DNA of 49,871 bases, from positions 1 through 49,871 of the forward strand of contig JBFWRK010000025.1 of assembly GCA_050248955.1 (NCBI GenBank), read 5' to 3'. The position numbers and the translations under genes are program-made. Shown piece by piece: positions 16,268-22,900 of the stretch. The notes under the pieces were generated by a model that was not told the origin of the DNA, did no database searches, and saw only the letters and a program-made list of their open reading frames with translations. Origin of the DNA: JBFWRK01 sp050248955 (GTDB lineage Bacteria; Actinomycetota; Acidimicrobiia; Acidimicrobiales; Ilumatobacteraceae). Each line of letters begins with the position of its first letter. Within the stretch, counting starts at the first letter, position 1.

Positions 16268-16944
16268 AAGCTGTCTCGGCGACCGGTACCCATTGGAACC
16301 TGCGTTTGTTCGACGAACTGGTGGCACCGGGCATGTCGGCGTTTACGTCCGCGGAGATTCCCGAAATCGCCTCCCGTCATCCCGAAGCCGAGCACTGGCT
16401 CGCGAACTACACCTTGAACGCCCTGCTGCGCGGACGATTCCGACGGCCCACCGATCAGTATGCGCTCAACGCCCTCCGACGCATTTCAACTGCCTATGAG
16501 GAGTACGCCATCGCCTCCCGTCGAACGGACGAGTACCTCGCCCTGCGCAGCGACACCAATCCGGCGGTCCGGGTATATCTGTCAGCCCTCCAACACTGGG
16601 AGAACGTGCTTGCCGCCGCCGGGCAGGCGCTCAGCACGTTCCACCTGTGGACGGGACAGCGTCCACACGAGCGCGACGACGGCACCGCCGAACAGCGAGT
16701 CAACGCCCTGCACAACGCGTCCAAGCACGCCGAGGGGCTGATTCGGGGAGGGCAGATGCCCAAGTCGGGCCCGCTCGCCGTGTGGTTGACCAACGATGGA
16801 CTGCGCAGCAAGGGTCAGCGCCTGAGCTGGAAAGAGCTGGCCGAGTTACTCGATGAGCTGGGTTCGCTCGCTGATTTGGTGCAGGATCCGAGGGGAGTGA
16901 CGAACCCGAGCGTCAATTCAGGTCCTGACGAGACGGGGAGCTAG
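16231..16944 (+). CDS. Hypothetical protein, possibly HEPN-like
   Basis: A 237-residue helical protein whose start is uncertain (GTG 16231 or GTG 16264, which would overlap the previous frame by 4 nt). Helices dominate (HWLANYTLNALLRG, PAVRVYLSALQHWENVLAAAGQALSTFHLW). The segment R156-V-N-A-L-H161-NASK-H166 fits the R-x4-H spacing of HEPN ribonuclease domains, which also tend to be all-helical. This is only a pattern match: the flanking polar residue after Arg that is usual in HEPN toxins is absent. The C-terminal third has a lysine-rich KSKGQRLSWKELAELLDELGSLADL helix. It is the last gene of the island's GC-rich operon. Confidence 0.55.
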   Translation: MGESGSDQPGDVKAVSATGTHWNLRLFDELVAPGMSAFTSAEIPEIASRHPEAEHWLANYTLNALLRGRFRRPTDQYALNALRRISTAYEEYAIASRRTDEYLALRSDTNPAVRVYLSALQHWENVLAAAGQALSTFHLWTGQRPHERDDGTAEQRVNALHNASKHAEGLIRGGQMPKSGPLAVWLTNDGLRSKGQRLSWKELAELLDELGSLADLVQDPRGVTNPSVNSGPDETGS

Positions 16945-17360
16945 GTCGAGCCGCGGCGGAGGCGCCCACCGGGCGACCTCCGTTGCCGAACCGCTCGACG
17001 AGTCCAACGCGATGACGTCGCGCTCGGCCTTGGTGACTCGCTGGCGCCCGCGCTGAGGTGTGGCCGAGCGCGAACCCACCACGGCGGGGGCCCCGAGTTC
17101 TGGCAAGGGGTGGGGAGTGACCCCCCCTCGACCCCCGACCCTCACCGGTCGGCTTAGCACCTTCCGTCATGCGTGCGGCCGTCTGTGTTTTTCGCGAAGA
17201 CGCCTGATCAGGGATGCAGCAACCGCGCACGACCGGCCGGACCCATGCACGCTCTCGGCTTCTCTGAAGCACCCCTTGTATACGTTTCGCGCATGAGCTG
17301 TACATCCGTCGTTCGACCGATAGGGCACGGGCGATGGCGGTGCGGACGCCAGCGGCGATC
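16945..17360. other. Island intergenic region without a confident gene
   Basis: About 415 bp separate the GC-rich replication operon from the lower-GC cargo genes. Minus-strand frames exist (for example 16918-17160), but their peptides are Arg/Pro/Gly-rich and lack a start signal. A G/C-run tract at about 17087-17147 marks the junction. A second possible promoter box TATACG at 17279-17284 precedes an ATG at 17293 that is in frame with the cargo gene. Confidence 0.5.
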
Positions 17361-17366
17361 TACATT
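17361..17366 (+). promoter_or_regulatory. Leaderless -10 box TACATT of the cargo operon
   Basis: TACATT ends 7 nt before GTG 17374, matching the leaderless spacing seen at other genes of the window. It supports the GTG start for the first cargo gene rather than the ATG at 17293, whose intervening sequence reads as an unnatural Arg/Ser/Cys-rich peptide. Confidence 0.4.
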
Positions 17367-17373
17367 TGTCGAA

Positions 17374-18297
17374 GTGCGGCCCATCAACGACGAACGCATC
17401 ATCACGGAGTACGTTAGAGTCCATCGGCTGTTCGACGGGGTTGATCTCTTCGAGTCTCAGATTGCACCATTCGGCGAGGACGTTGCCGATCGACTTCGTC
17501 AAGGCGTAAATCTTGCAGGTCGATGGTGGAACCGAGAATGGCTGCTCGGCAACGTTGAAGCTCGCCTTGACGCTGATCGCGAAATCGCAGTGGTTTCAGG
17601 CCAGTTCGGCTGGTACAGCGAAGCACCAACGCAGGACGCGCCTCCTCCATACGACCGGACCGCTCATAGGTGGTCGACGGAACCCACCAAACGCAGGAAT
17701 GGCGTGTTGGCGCTATTTGCCCTCGACGTCAACTCTCAGATCGCGGCGGTGACGAGTCTTGCGGGCGACGTGTCAGTTCCCGGCTTCTCCAAGGCGCTCA
17801 CCGATCTCTTGAACCGAGCTGAACGTGACGCTGCAGCTACCGAAGCGGGTCGCTCGACTCGCGAGTGGTTGGTTGAACCAGTCGATGAACGGGGAACGTT
17901 CGAGGCATGGGTTGATTCGGTCGCTCGGGTGACTCGGGTGACTGCCCGATTTCATCTTCCGAATCCGCGATCGAACGATGACCTTGATCCAGTTGTCAAC
18001 TACCTCAACGAGCTTGGTGCAAGCAAAGGAAGTATCGCGGCGAGCAATGAGAATGGACTTGACCCGTATGGCCATCCGATGATGAAGAGCGCCATTGCGA
18101 TGCAGGAGAATGACTACGGCACGGTACGCGCGAAGGGCTATCGGTCTTCCGGGGAGGAGAGCCTGTTTGCGTCGCGCGATCATCCAGTTCGAGACATCAT
18201 TAACTTCGACCCAAGAGACTCGATACTAAGCATGGCGGGCGTGGCTGTCTTGATACTTCGTCGTCTAGCCGATCGTCTTGAAAGGGGTCTCAGATGA
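17374..18297 (+). CDS. Unknown soluble cargo protein of the island
   Basis: A protein of about 307 residues, not recognised. It has no signal peptide or transmembrane segment until a short hydrophobic stretch near the C-terminus (ILSMAGVAVLILRRLADRL). Segments alternate between predicted strands (EIAVVSGQFGWYSE, NGVLALFALDVNSQIAAVTSL) and helices, and the region ending in SIAASNENGLDPYGHPMMKSAI looks conserved-motif-like. Base and codon use differ from neighbours, with visibly more A/T at third positions, pointing to recent acquisition. The next gene, a membrane protein, overlaps its stop by 4 nt, so the two products are made together and probably interact. The start could also be ATG 17293 (27 extra residues). 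Confidence 0.7.
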   Translation: MRPINDERIITEYVRVHRLFDGVDLFESQIAPFGEDVADRLRQGVNLAGRWWNREWLLGNVEARLDADREIAVVSGQFGWYSEAPTQDAPPPYDRTAHRWSTEPTKRRNGVLALFALDVNSQIAAVTSLAGDVSVPGFSKALTDLLNRAERDAAATEAGRSTREWLVEPVDERGTFEAWVDSVARVTRVTARFHLPNPRSNDDLDPVVNYLNELGASKGSIAASNENGLDPYGHPMMKSAIAMQENDYGTVRAKGYRSSGEESLFASRDHPVRDIINFDPRDSILSMAGVAVLILRRLADRLERGLR

Positions 18298-18860
18298 CAT
18301 TGTCCTCAAAGGAGTTTGGCTTCTGGCGTTCCCTCGGAAGCCTCCGGATCGCCCAGGTTTTGTTGGCTTGGGACTTTCTCACTGCTCTTCTCATGTCAAG
18401 TGCGGGCACCGTCTTGCTCGTACGCCACGTTCCTTCCGTTGAAGCGCACACCGAGCTCGCCGGCGACCTACTAGTTGTCAACTCAGCACTCTTTGGCGTG
18501 GTTCTTGCGGGCTTCGCCATCGTTGCCGCGCTCCTCGGTGACAAGTACGCACGTCTGCTCAGCGCATCGGGCGGGTCAGCCATACAGATGCTGCGTCATT
18601 TCCTAATCGTCGCTGGCGTGCTCGTCACCTCGATCGTGGCGGCGATTGCTTTCCGGGCGGCGGGCGAGGCGATCGCGGCGTGGAAAGCGATTGGTGAGCA
18701 GTGGGCCCTGGGATTCACGATCTTCGTTTTTCTGTGGGGCCTGTTCAGCACGCTGGAGCTGATGAAACTGATCCTCGGGGTTGCCGTCACGAATACCGCA
18801 TTTCGTGCCATCAACGGAGAAGGTCAATCAGGTGACGATTCATTGCGCAGCGCCCGGTAA
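18294..18860 (+). CDS. Four-helix membrane protein, cargo partner
   Basis: A 188-residue integral membrane protein. Hydrophobic segments lie at about residues 20-44 (IAQVLLAWDFLTALLMSSAGTVLLV), 58-83 (LLVVNSALFGVVLAGFAIVAALL), 99-122 (FLIVAGVLVTSIVAAIAFRAAG) and 136-165 (WALGFTIFVFLWGLFSTLELMKLILGV), so four helices. It starts at ATG 18294, inside the stop of the soluble gene (ATGA), after GAAAGGGG. Like its partner it is less GC-rich than the chromosome. No pore or transporter signature is recognised. A soluble sensor plus small multi-helix membrane effector is a layout used by several anti-phage systems, but function here is unproven. Confidence 0.75.
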   Translation: MTLSSKEFGFWRSLGSLRIAQVLLAWDFLTALLMSSAGTVLLVRHVPSVEAHTELAGDLLVVNSALFGVVLAGFAIVAALLGDKYARLLSASGGSAIQMLRHFLIVAGVLVTSIVAAIAFRAAGEAIAAWKAIGEQWALGFTIFVFLWGLFSTLELMKLILGVAVTNTAFRAINGEGQSGDDSLRSAR

Positions 18861-19219
18861 GGAGAGGCAGCCGCGGTTCCACGAGACAGGTCGTCGAACC
18901 AACGGAGAGTCGTCGCCGGCACGTCAGCGGGCGCGACGGTCGCCTGGGCCGCCCACGTATGGCGTATATGAGGGCGCTGGCAGACAGCATTCAGCTCGCT
19001 TCGCCGGCGGGCTCACGTGATCAAGATCGTGTGGCCAATTCTCGGCACCATCCGCCGGTACTAGCCCCCGGGGTGCCGTGCCGCCGCCCGCTCGGCGGGC
19101 TGCCCGCACCCGTCCTCGTTGGAAGCGCTCGCCATGATTGGCTCCCCACTTGGCTCCCGGGTGCCGCCGCTCGTTGGTAGTTCGACACGGCCCGGGGCCC
19201 TTGACCTGGGAATTTATCG
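18861..19219. other. Right-end non-coding segment of the island
   Basis: No convincing gene. It holds the second arm-type repeat (19139-19158) and short GC-rich stems around 19075-19105. It is bounded on the right by the tRNA-Ala 3' end. The layout matches the attP side of an integrative element. Confidence 0.55.
19139..19158 (+). repeat. Putative integrase arm-type site, right copy
   Basis: TGGCTCCCCACTTGGCTCCC, one mismatch from 10940-10959 and in the same orientation. It contains the same pair of GGCTCCC units 11 bp apart and lies 86 bp before the exact att core in the tRNA. Confidence 0.55.
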
Positions 19220-19292
19220 TGGAGCTGTGGGGAATCGAACCCCAGACCTCTTCCATGCCATGGAAGCGCTCTGCCAACTGAGCTACAGCCCC
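19220..19292 (-). tRNA. tRNA-Ala (anticodon GGC)
   Basis: A 73-nt cloverleaf. The acceptor stem GGGGCTG/CAGCTCC contains the G3-U70 wobble that specifies alanine, with discriminator A73. The D-arm stem is GCTC/GAGC, the anticodon stem CTTCC/GGAAG has loop ATGGCAT (anticodon GGC), and the T-stem is TGGGG/CCCCA with loop TTCGAAT. CCA is not encoded. The 3' half doubles as the attachment site of the island, whose insertion has supplied this copy's 3' end. Confidence 0.97.
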
Positions 19293-19353
19293 GGTGCGAC
19301 TGCGGAACGCTACCAATCGGCGTGGAGCGTTCCAAACGACGGAGGACCTATTC

Positions 19354-19938
19354 TCACCCCAGGCGGCGGCGCTTGCGCAGCGCGCCACGCATCGGGCCGA
19401 CGCCGAGGCGCATGACGACGGTGACCAGCGTCATCGACAGCAGCGTGCGGACCTCGAGCGGCAGACCGAGCAGCATCGGGCCGACGACGAGCGAGGCACT
19501 CAGCACGACTGGGAACGCCCACGCCACGTCGGTCGCCACGTGCGCGGCGACGGGACGCTTCGGCTCCGCCCGCGACGACAACTCGAACCAGGTGTCGACC
19601 CCGACCGTCCGCTGCACGCGCGTCTCGAGCACCAGCGCGTCGATCTTCGCCATCAACTCGGCCCGCTCGGCGGACCGCTCCCACGCCCGCAGGCTGAGCG
19701 CGTCGTTGAACCGGACGACGATCTGGTGCTCACCACCATCGTGACCCGGCTTCAGCAGGCCGGCGCCGAGGCAGCCGGTGAAGTGCGAGACGAGCACGAC
19801 GAGCTCCGCGGCGAGCCCCTCGAACTCGGCCTCGCGGCCCGGGACGAGCAGGCGCGACACCGTGACCGTGATCGGTTCCGGTGCGAGCCGGGGCAGCTCG
19901 CTTGTGTCGAACGCGCCGCTGAGCGTGGTCATGGACAT
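19354..19938 (-). CDS. Antibiotic-biosynthesis-monooxygenase-domain protein with C-terminal membrane helices
   Basis: A protein of about 194 residues. Residues ~20-120 have the ABM ferredoxin-like pattern (PITVTVSRLLVPGREAEFEGLAAELV..., HQIVVRFNDALSLRAWERSAERAELMAKIDAL). They are followed by two hydrophobic helices (VAWAFPVVLSASLVVGPMLLGL and VRTLLSMTLVTVVMRLGV) and a basic tail GALRKRRRLG. This ABM-plus-two-TM architecture is known in actinobacterial membrane-anchored small proteins of unknown function. Start ATG 19938 is chosen (GGA upstream); ATG 19932 is equally possible. It stands alone between the tRNA and the nadD cluster. Confidence 0.75.
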   Translation of the reverse strand: MSMTTLSGAFDTSELPRLAPEPITVTVSRLLVPGREAEFEGLAAELVVLVSHFTGCLGAGLLKPGHDGGEHQIVVRFNDALSLRAWERSAERAELMAKIDALVLETRVQRTVGVDTWFELSSRAEPKRPVAAHVATDVAWAFPVVLSASLVVGPMLLGLPLEVRTLLSMTLVTVVMRLGVGPMRGALRKRRRLG

Positions 19939-20104
19939 AGCCGGTCCAGCAAACAGCACGCGGGCGCCACCGAGCCCGCGACCCCGACTGGTCGGCGGTC
20001 ACACGTGACGACAATCACGGACCGTGCTTTGTGCCGCGCTCTCCGTTGCAGGCGCCGGCCGGACCGGTTTCCCCGTTCTGTTCGGTGCTCGCCAACGTCT
20101 CTCA

Positions 20105-20119
20105 CCCGGATCTCTGCTC
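20105..20119 (-). repeat. Dispersed GAGCAGAGATCCGGG repeat copy
   Basis: On the minus strand this reads GAGCAGAGATCCGGG, identical to the core found at 41336-41351 and closely related to copies near 30805-30934. It lies in the 354-bp gene-free stretch 19939-20292. Confidence 0.5.
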
Positions 20120-20233
20120 ATTGGCGGACACGTCGTGGTCGAATCGCGTCGCAGAAGGTCGGGGTGCGCGTTCCCGAACAGACAATCGGCGGTGAGGCCG
20201 GGGAAGCACAACGGCGACCACGTGGCACCCGCC

Positions 20234-20308
20234 GGGTCAGTCGGACGTGGCGACCCGACGGGGTCAGTCGGACGGAGCCGAACTGAAGGTGATCAGTCGG
20301 TCGGAGCC
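20234..20308. repeat. Tandem imperfect repeats around the rsfS stop codon
   Basis: GGGTCAGTCGGACG occurs at 20234-20247 and 20261-20274, with a diverged third unit GATCAGTCGGTCGGAGCC starting at 20291 that contains the rsfS stop codon. On the coding strand each unit repeats the last codons plus TGA, so the gene end has been duplicated downstream. The remaining part of 19939-20292 holds only the dispersed repeat at 20105. Confidence 0.55.
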
Positions 20309-20679
20309 GGCGTCCACTCGATCCGGGGGGCATCGCGGTACAGCCGCTCGATCTCGTAGAACCGGCGGGTCTCGTCGGCGAACACGTGCACGACGACGTC
20401 GCCGTAGTCGAGCAGCACCCACTGGAGATCTGCGAGACCTTCGGTCCGCAAGGGCGCCCGGTCGAGCAGGATCTTCACCTCTTCCTCGACGGCATCAGCG
20501 ATCGTGCGCACCTGACGACGGTTGCTGGCGCTCGTCACCACGAACGCTTCGGTGATCGCGAGCACGTTCCCCACGTCGAGGATCACCGTGTCGAGACCCT
20601 TCTTGCCGTCGGCGGCCTGCGCTGCAACACGGGCGAGCTCGTGGGCGGCGGCGGTGGCCGGTCCGATCGGTGTGGTCAT
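20293..20679 (-). CDS. rsfS: Ribosome silencing factor
   Basis: A 128-residue Iojap/RsfS protein, which binds ribosomal protein uL14 and blocks subunit joining in slow growth. Family features are the helix AARVAAQAADGKKGLDTVILDVG, the EAFVVTSASNRRQVRTIADAVEEEV core and LQWVLLDYGDVVVHVFADETRRFYEIERLYRDAP. The start ATG 20679 overlaps the stop of the LCP gene by 4 nt. The nadD-LCP-rsfS order is the usual actinobacterial arrangement. Its C-terminus ends at the first of several tandem repeats. Confidence 0.95.
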   Translation of the reverse strand: MTTPIGPATAAAHELARVAAQAADGKKGLDTVILDVGNVLAITEAFVVTSASNRRQVRTIADAVEEEVKILLDRAPLRTEGLADLQWVLLDYGDVVVHVFADETRRFYEIERLYRDAPRIEWTPAPTD

Positions 20680-22034
20680 CCTTCGCTCCCTGACACGGTG
20701 GTCGGTGTCGTCGACACGGTTGTCGGTGTCGTCGTGGCGGTCGCTCCGGCGCCCTCGAGCAGGGCCCGGTAGCTCTCGCCGAGGGTCAGGATGGCGTCGA
20801 CTCCCTCGATTCGCACCTGCGGCTCCACCTCGTCGTACGTGCCGAACGGCGTCACGAACCGGCGCGCGTCCGGGAGATCGGCCTCGTCGACGACTTCGAG
20901 CGTCGAGTTCGGAGGGATCGCGATCGTCGAATCCTCCTTCACGAGGACGACGTTGGCGCCGGCGAAGATGAGCATCGCCACCGCCTCGAGCGTGAGCTCC
21001 GGATCGCCGAGTGGGCTGCGTACGAAGAACGTGATCGATGCGAAGGACGGGGAGATCGCGCCCGGCAGCACCGTCGCCATCACGAAGTTCACCTCGGCGA
21101 GGTTGACCCGGGTGCGCTCCGGGCCGGTGGTCGCGCCAGAGGCTGGTTCGGCGCCCAACCGGTACGACCCCACAGGGCCGGACAGGAACGCGTCGACGAA
21201 GCTCTCGGGGTCTGCGGCAGGATCGATCGCCGGCGCCGTGGCCGGAGTGCCAGCGGTGTCGTCGGTGTCCGCTGTGGTCGACGGCTCGGCGGTCGCGCCG
21301 GCGGTCGTCGTCGACTCGAGCACCGTGGTGGGCGAGGGCGAACCGTCGGCGGCGAGACCGTCGCCGACGCGGGCGGCGAGCGCGGTCCAGACGGCCGCAG
21401 CCCTGGCATAGAGATCCGCGGCGGCGTCGTCCGCCGTGCGAGCGAGCAGGAGCGCCGCCAGATCGTTGGCATCGAGCTCGACCGGGCCGGCAGGGAACAA
21501 TGTCAGGTCCTTGCCGACGGCGGTCGTGTCGTGCACGTCCGCAGGAAGCTCGAGCTGCAGGGGCGTCGCACGGGCGAGCAGCCTGGCGATCGTCGGCTCG
21601 TCCGCTGCGATCGTGGCCGACAGCGTGACTCCGAGCAGCCCTTCCGTCACGGCTTGCAGCTCCTCGACGCCCCCGGCCGTGTATGCGTCGGCGACGTTCA
21701 CGGTCTCCCCCGTGGACAAGCTCGCCTCGGCGGTGATCGGCACGCTGATCGCAGTGCCACCACGAGCCGGGTTGCCGCCAACCGGCGGCGCCAGCGCGAG
21801 CACCGTGAGCGTGGTGACCTCCTCGAGGTCGTCGATCGTGGCGAACAGCACGCCCGGCGTCGCCGGGATCTCGGTCGTCGGCAGCCCGTCTTCGATCGCG
21901 TTCTGCCCTTCCTTGCTGTTGCGGAGGGCGTCGACGGCGATGAACCCGAGCACGGGCACCGCGCCGAGCGAGAGGAGTCCGGCGGCGAAGGCGCCGAGCG
22001 TGCGGCGCCGTCTCGAGCGGCGCAGTGCGGTCAC
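20676..22034 (-). CDS. Divergent LytR-CpsA-Psr family membrane-anchored protein
   Basis: A 452-residue protein with a basic N-terminus and one membrane anchor (residues ~12-35, TLGAFAAGLLSLGAVPVLGFIAV). The LCP-like domain is recognisable by VADAYTAGGVEELQAVTEGLLGVTLSATIAADEPTI. The arginine/aspartate active-site cluster of LCP ligases is not evident, so it may be catalytically dead. A Thr/Ala/Pro linker (about 245-290) is followed by a LytR_C-like region ending VEPQVRIEGVDAILTLGESYRALLEG and a Thr-rich tail. GTG 22034 overlaps the nadD stop (GTGA). The canonical role of LCP proteins is attaching glycopolymers to peptidoglycan; an adaptor or structural role is possible here. Confidence 0.8.
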   Translation of the reverse strand: MTALRRSRRRRTLGAFAAGLLSLGAVPVLGFIAVDALRNSKEGQNAIEDGLPTTEIPATPGVLFATIDDLEEVTTLTVLALAPPVGGNPARGGTAISVPITAEASLSTGETVNVADAYTAGGVEELQAVTEGLLGVTLSATIAADEPTIARLLARATPLQLELPADVHDTTAVGKDLTLFPAGPVELDANDLAALLLARTADDAAADLYARAAAVWTALAARVGDGLAADGSPSPTTVLESTTTAGATAEPSTTADTDDTAGTPATAPAIDPAADPESFVDAFLSGPVGSYRLGAEPASGATTGPERTRVNLAEVNFVMATVLPGAISPSFASITFFVRSPLGDPELTLEAVAMLIFAGANVVLVKEDSTIAIPPNSTLEVVDEADLPDARRFVTPFGTYDEVEPQVRIEGVDAILTLGESYRALLEGAGATATTTPTTVSTTPTTVSGSEG

Positions 22035-22630
22035 GCGGCCTCAGAGTAGAGGCGGCGCGCCTCGATCAGGTCGAGGACGGGCTCGGTCACGAGGAACTGG
22101 AGTGGCCGCCCGTCCTGGAACCTCGCCCGGAGATCGGTGCTCGACACCTCCAGCCGGGGGACCTCGACGCGGATCCAGTCGATGCCACCCGGGAGCTCCA
22201 CCGGGATCCCAGGGCGGTCGACGACGACGATCCGCGATCGGTCGAGGACCTCCTCGAAGCGCTCCCAGGTCGGCAACCCGGCTGCGGCGTCGTCGCCGAC
22301 GACCGTGAAGAAGTCGGCGCCGGGGAACCGCTCGCCCAGCTCAGCGAGGGTGTCGGCGGTGTAGCTGTCGCCACCGCGAGCGATCTCGAGGTCGCTCGCC
22401 TCGATCCCGTCGACGCCCTCGACGGCGGCCGCGACCATCGCGAAGCGGTCGGCCGAGCTCGTGATCCGCCGGCTGTTCTGCTTCTGCCAGGGATGGTGGG
22501 CAACGACGAGCAGCATCACGTCGAGTGCGAGCGCGTGACGCACGTTGACCGCCGTGACCAGGTGCCCGACGTGCGGTGGATCGAACGTGCCCCCGAACAG
22601 ACCTATACGTCGCGGGGGCTCACTCGGCAC
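22031..22630 (-). CDS. nadD: Nicotinate-nucleotide adenylyltransferase
   Basis: A 199-residue nucleotidyltransferase that makes deamido-NAD from nicotinate mononucleotide and ATP. The N-terminal IGLFGGTFDPPHVGHL contains the GxFDPxHxGH signature of the superfamily. AHHPWQKQ, the FTVVGDDAAAGLPTWERFEEVL segment and the C-terminal EVSSTDLRARFQDGRPLQFLV (ISSTxIR-type motif) are all diagnostic for NadD. The start is GTG 22630, 8 nt after a TACACT box. It is the first gene of the nadD-LCP-rsfS operon, each joined by 4-nt overlaps. Confidence 0.97.
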   Translation of the reverse strand: MPSEPPRRIGLFGGTFDPPHVGHLVTAVNVRHALALDVMLLVVAHHPWQKQNSRRITSSADRFAMVAAAVEGVDGIEASDLEIARGGDSYTADTLAELGERFPGADFFTVVGDDAAAGLPTWERFEEVLDRSRIVVVDRPGIPVELPGGIDWIRVEVPRLEVSSTDLRARFQDGRPLQFLVTEPVLDLIEARRLYSEAA

Positions 22631-22638
22631 GGCGCAGG

Positions 22639-22644
22639 AGTGTA
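22639..22644 (-). promoter_or_regulatory. -10 box TACACT of the nadD operon
   Basis: Read on the minus strand, TACACT lies 8 nt upstream of the nadD GTG with no ribosome-binding site between, consistent with a leaderless transcript. The adjoining 22645-22900 region contains no gene. A C/T-rich tract (22714-22733) and TACTCT (22714-22719) may belong to the sigma-factor promoter on the other strand. Confidence 0.4.
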
Positions 22645-22900
22645 GGCCGCACGACCCAGAACCCAGCGGCGCGCGTCACGAGATCAAAACGGGACTTCTG
22701 GTGACAGATGTGTTACTCTTTTCCTTCCCCCACCACTCCGGCGTCCCTCCGCGGCTGGACCCTCGTTGGTCCGTCACTGGCATTCAGGTCTGGACGCCTC
22801 GTTTCTCGTTCGTCGTGCCTGCTCAGCCCCTATGAGTGTGCCAGGCGCCACGTGACCAATCCGGAATGCCACGCACCCACGAAGAGTTGATACCACTGAC

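Larger units (their letters stand above)
10791..19269. mobile_element. Integrated satellite/island-type element in tRNA-Ala(GGC)
   Basis: The element is bounded by a 50-bp near-identical direct repeat (3 mismatches): the tRNA-Ala 3' part at 19220-19269 and a displaced copy at 10791-10840. Between them are a tyrosine recombinase, an excisionase-like HTH, a D5/P4-type SF3 primase-helicase, several unknown coupled ORFs and a lower-GC two-gene cargo. I see no relaxase, FtsK/TraB-like ATPase, capsid, terminase or tail gene. That fits an autonomously replicating but non-self-packaging element (phage satellite or mobilisable island). The exchange core is probably within the exact 20-bp block GACCTCTTCCATGCCATGGA (10816-10835 and 19245-19264). 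Confidence 0.85.

Noticed and set aside
16918..17160. A minus-strand ORF in the island gap
   Set aside because: The peptide is Arg/Pro/Gly-rich without a recognisable domain and without an RBS; best left as non-coding.
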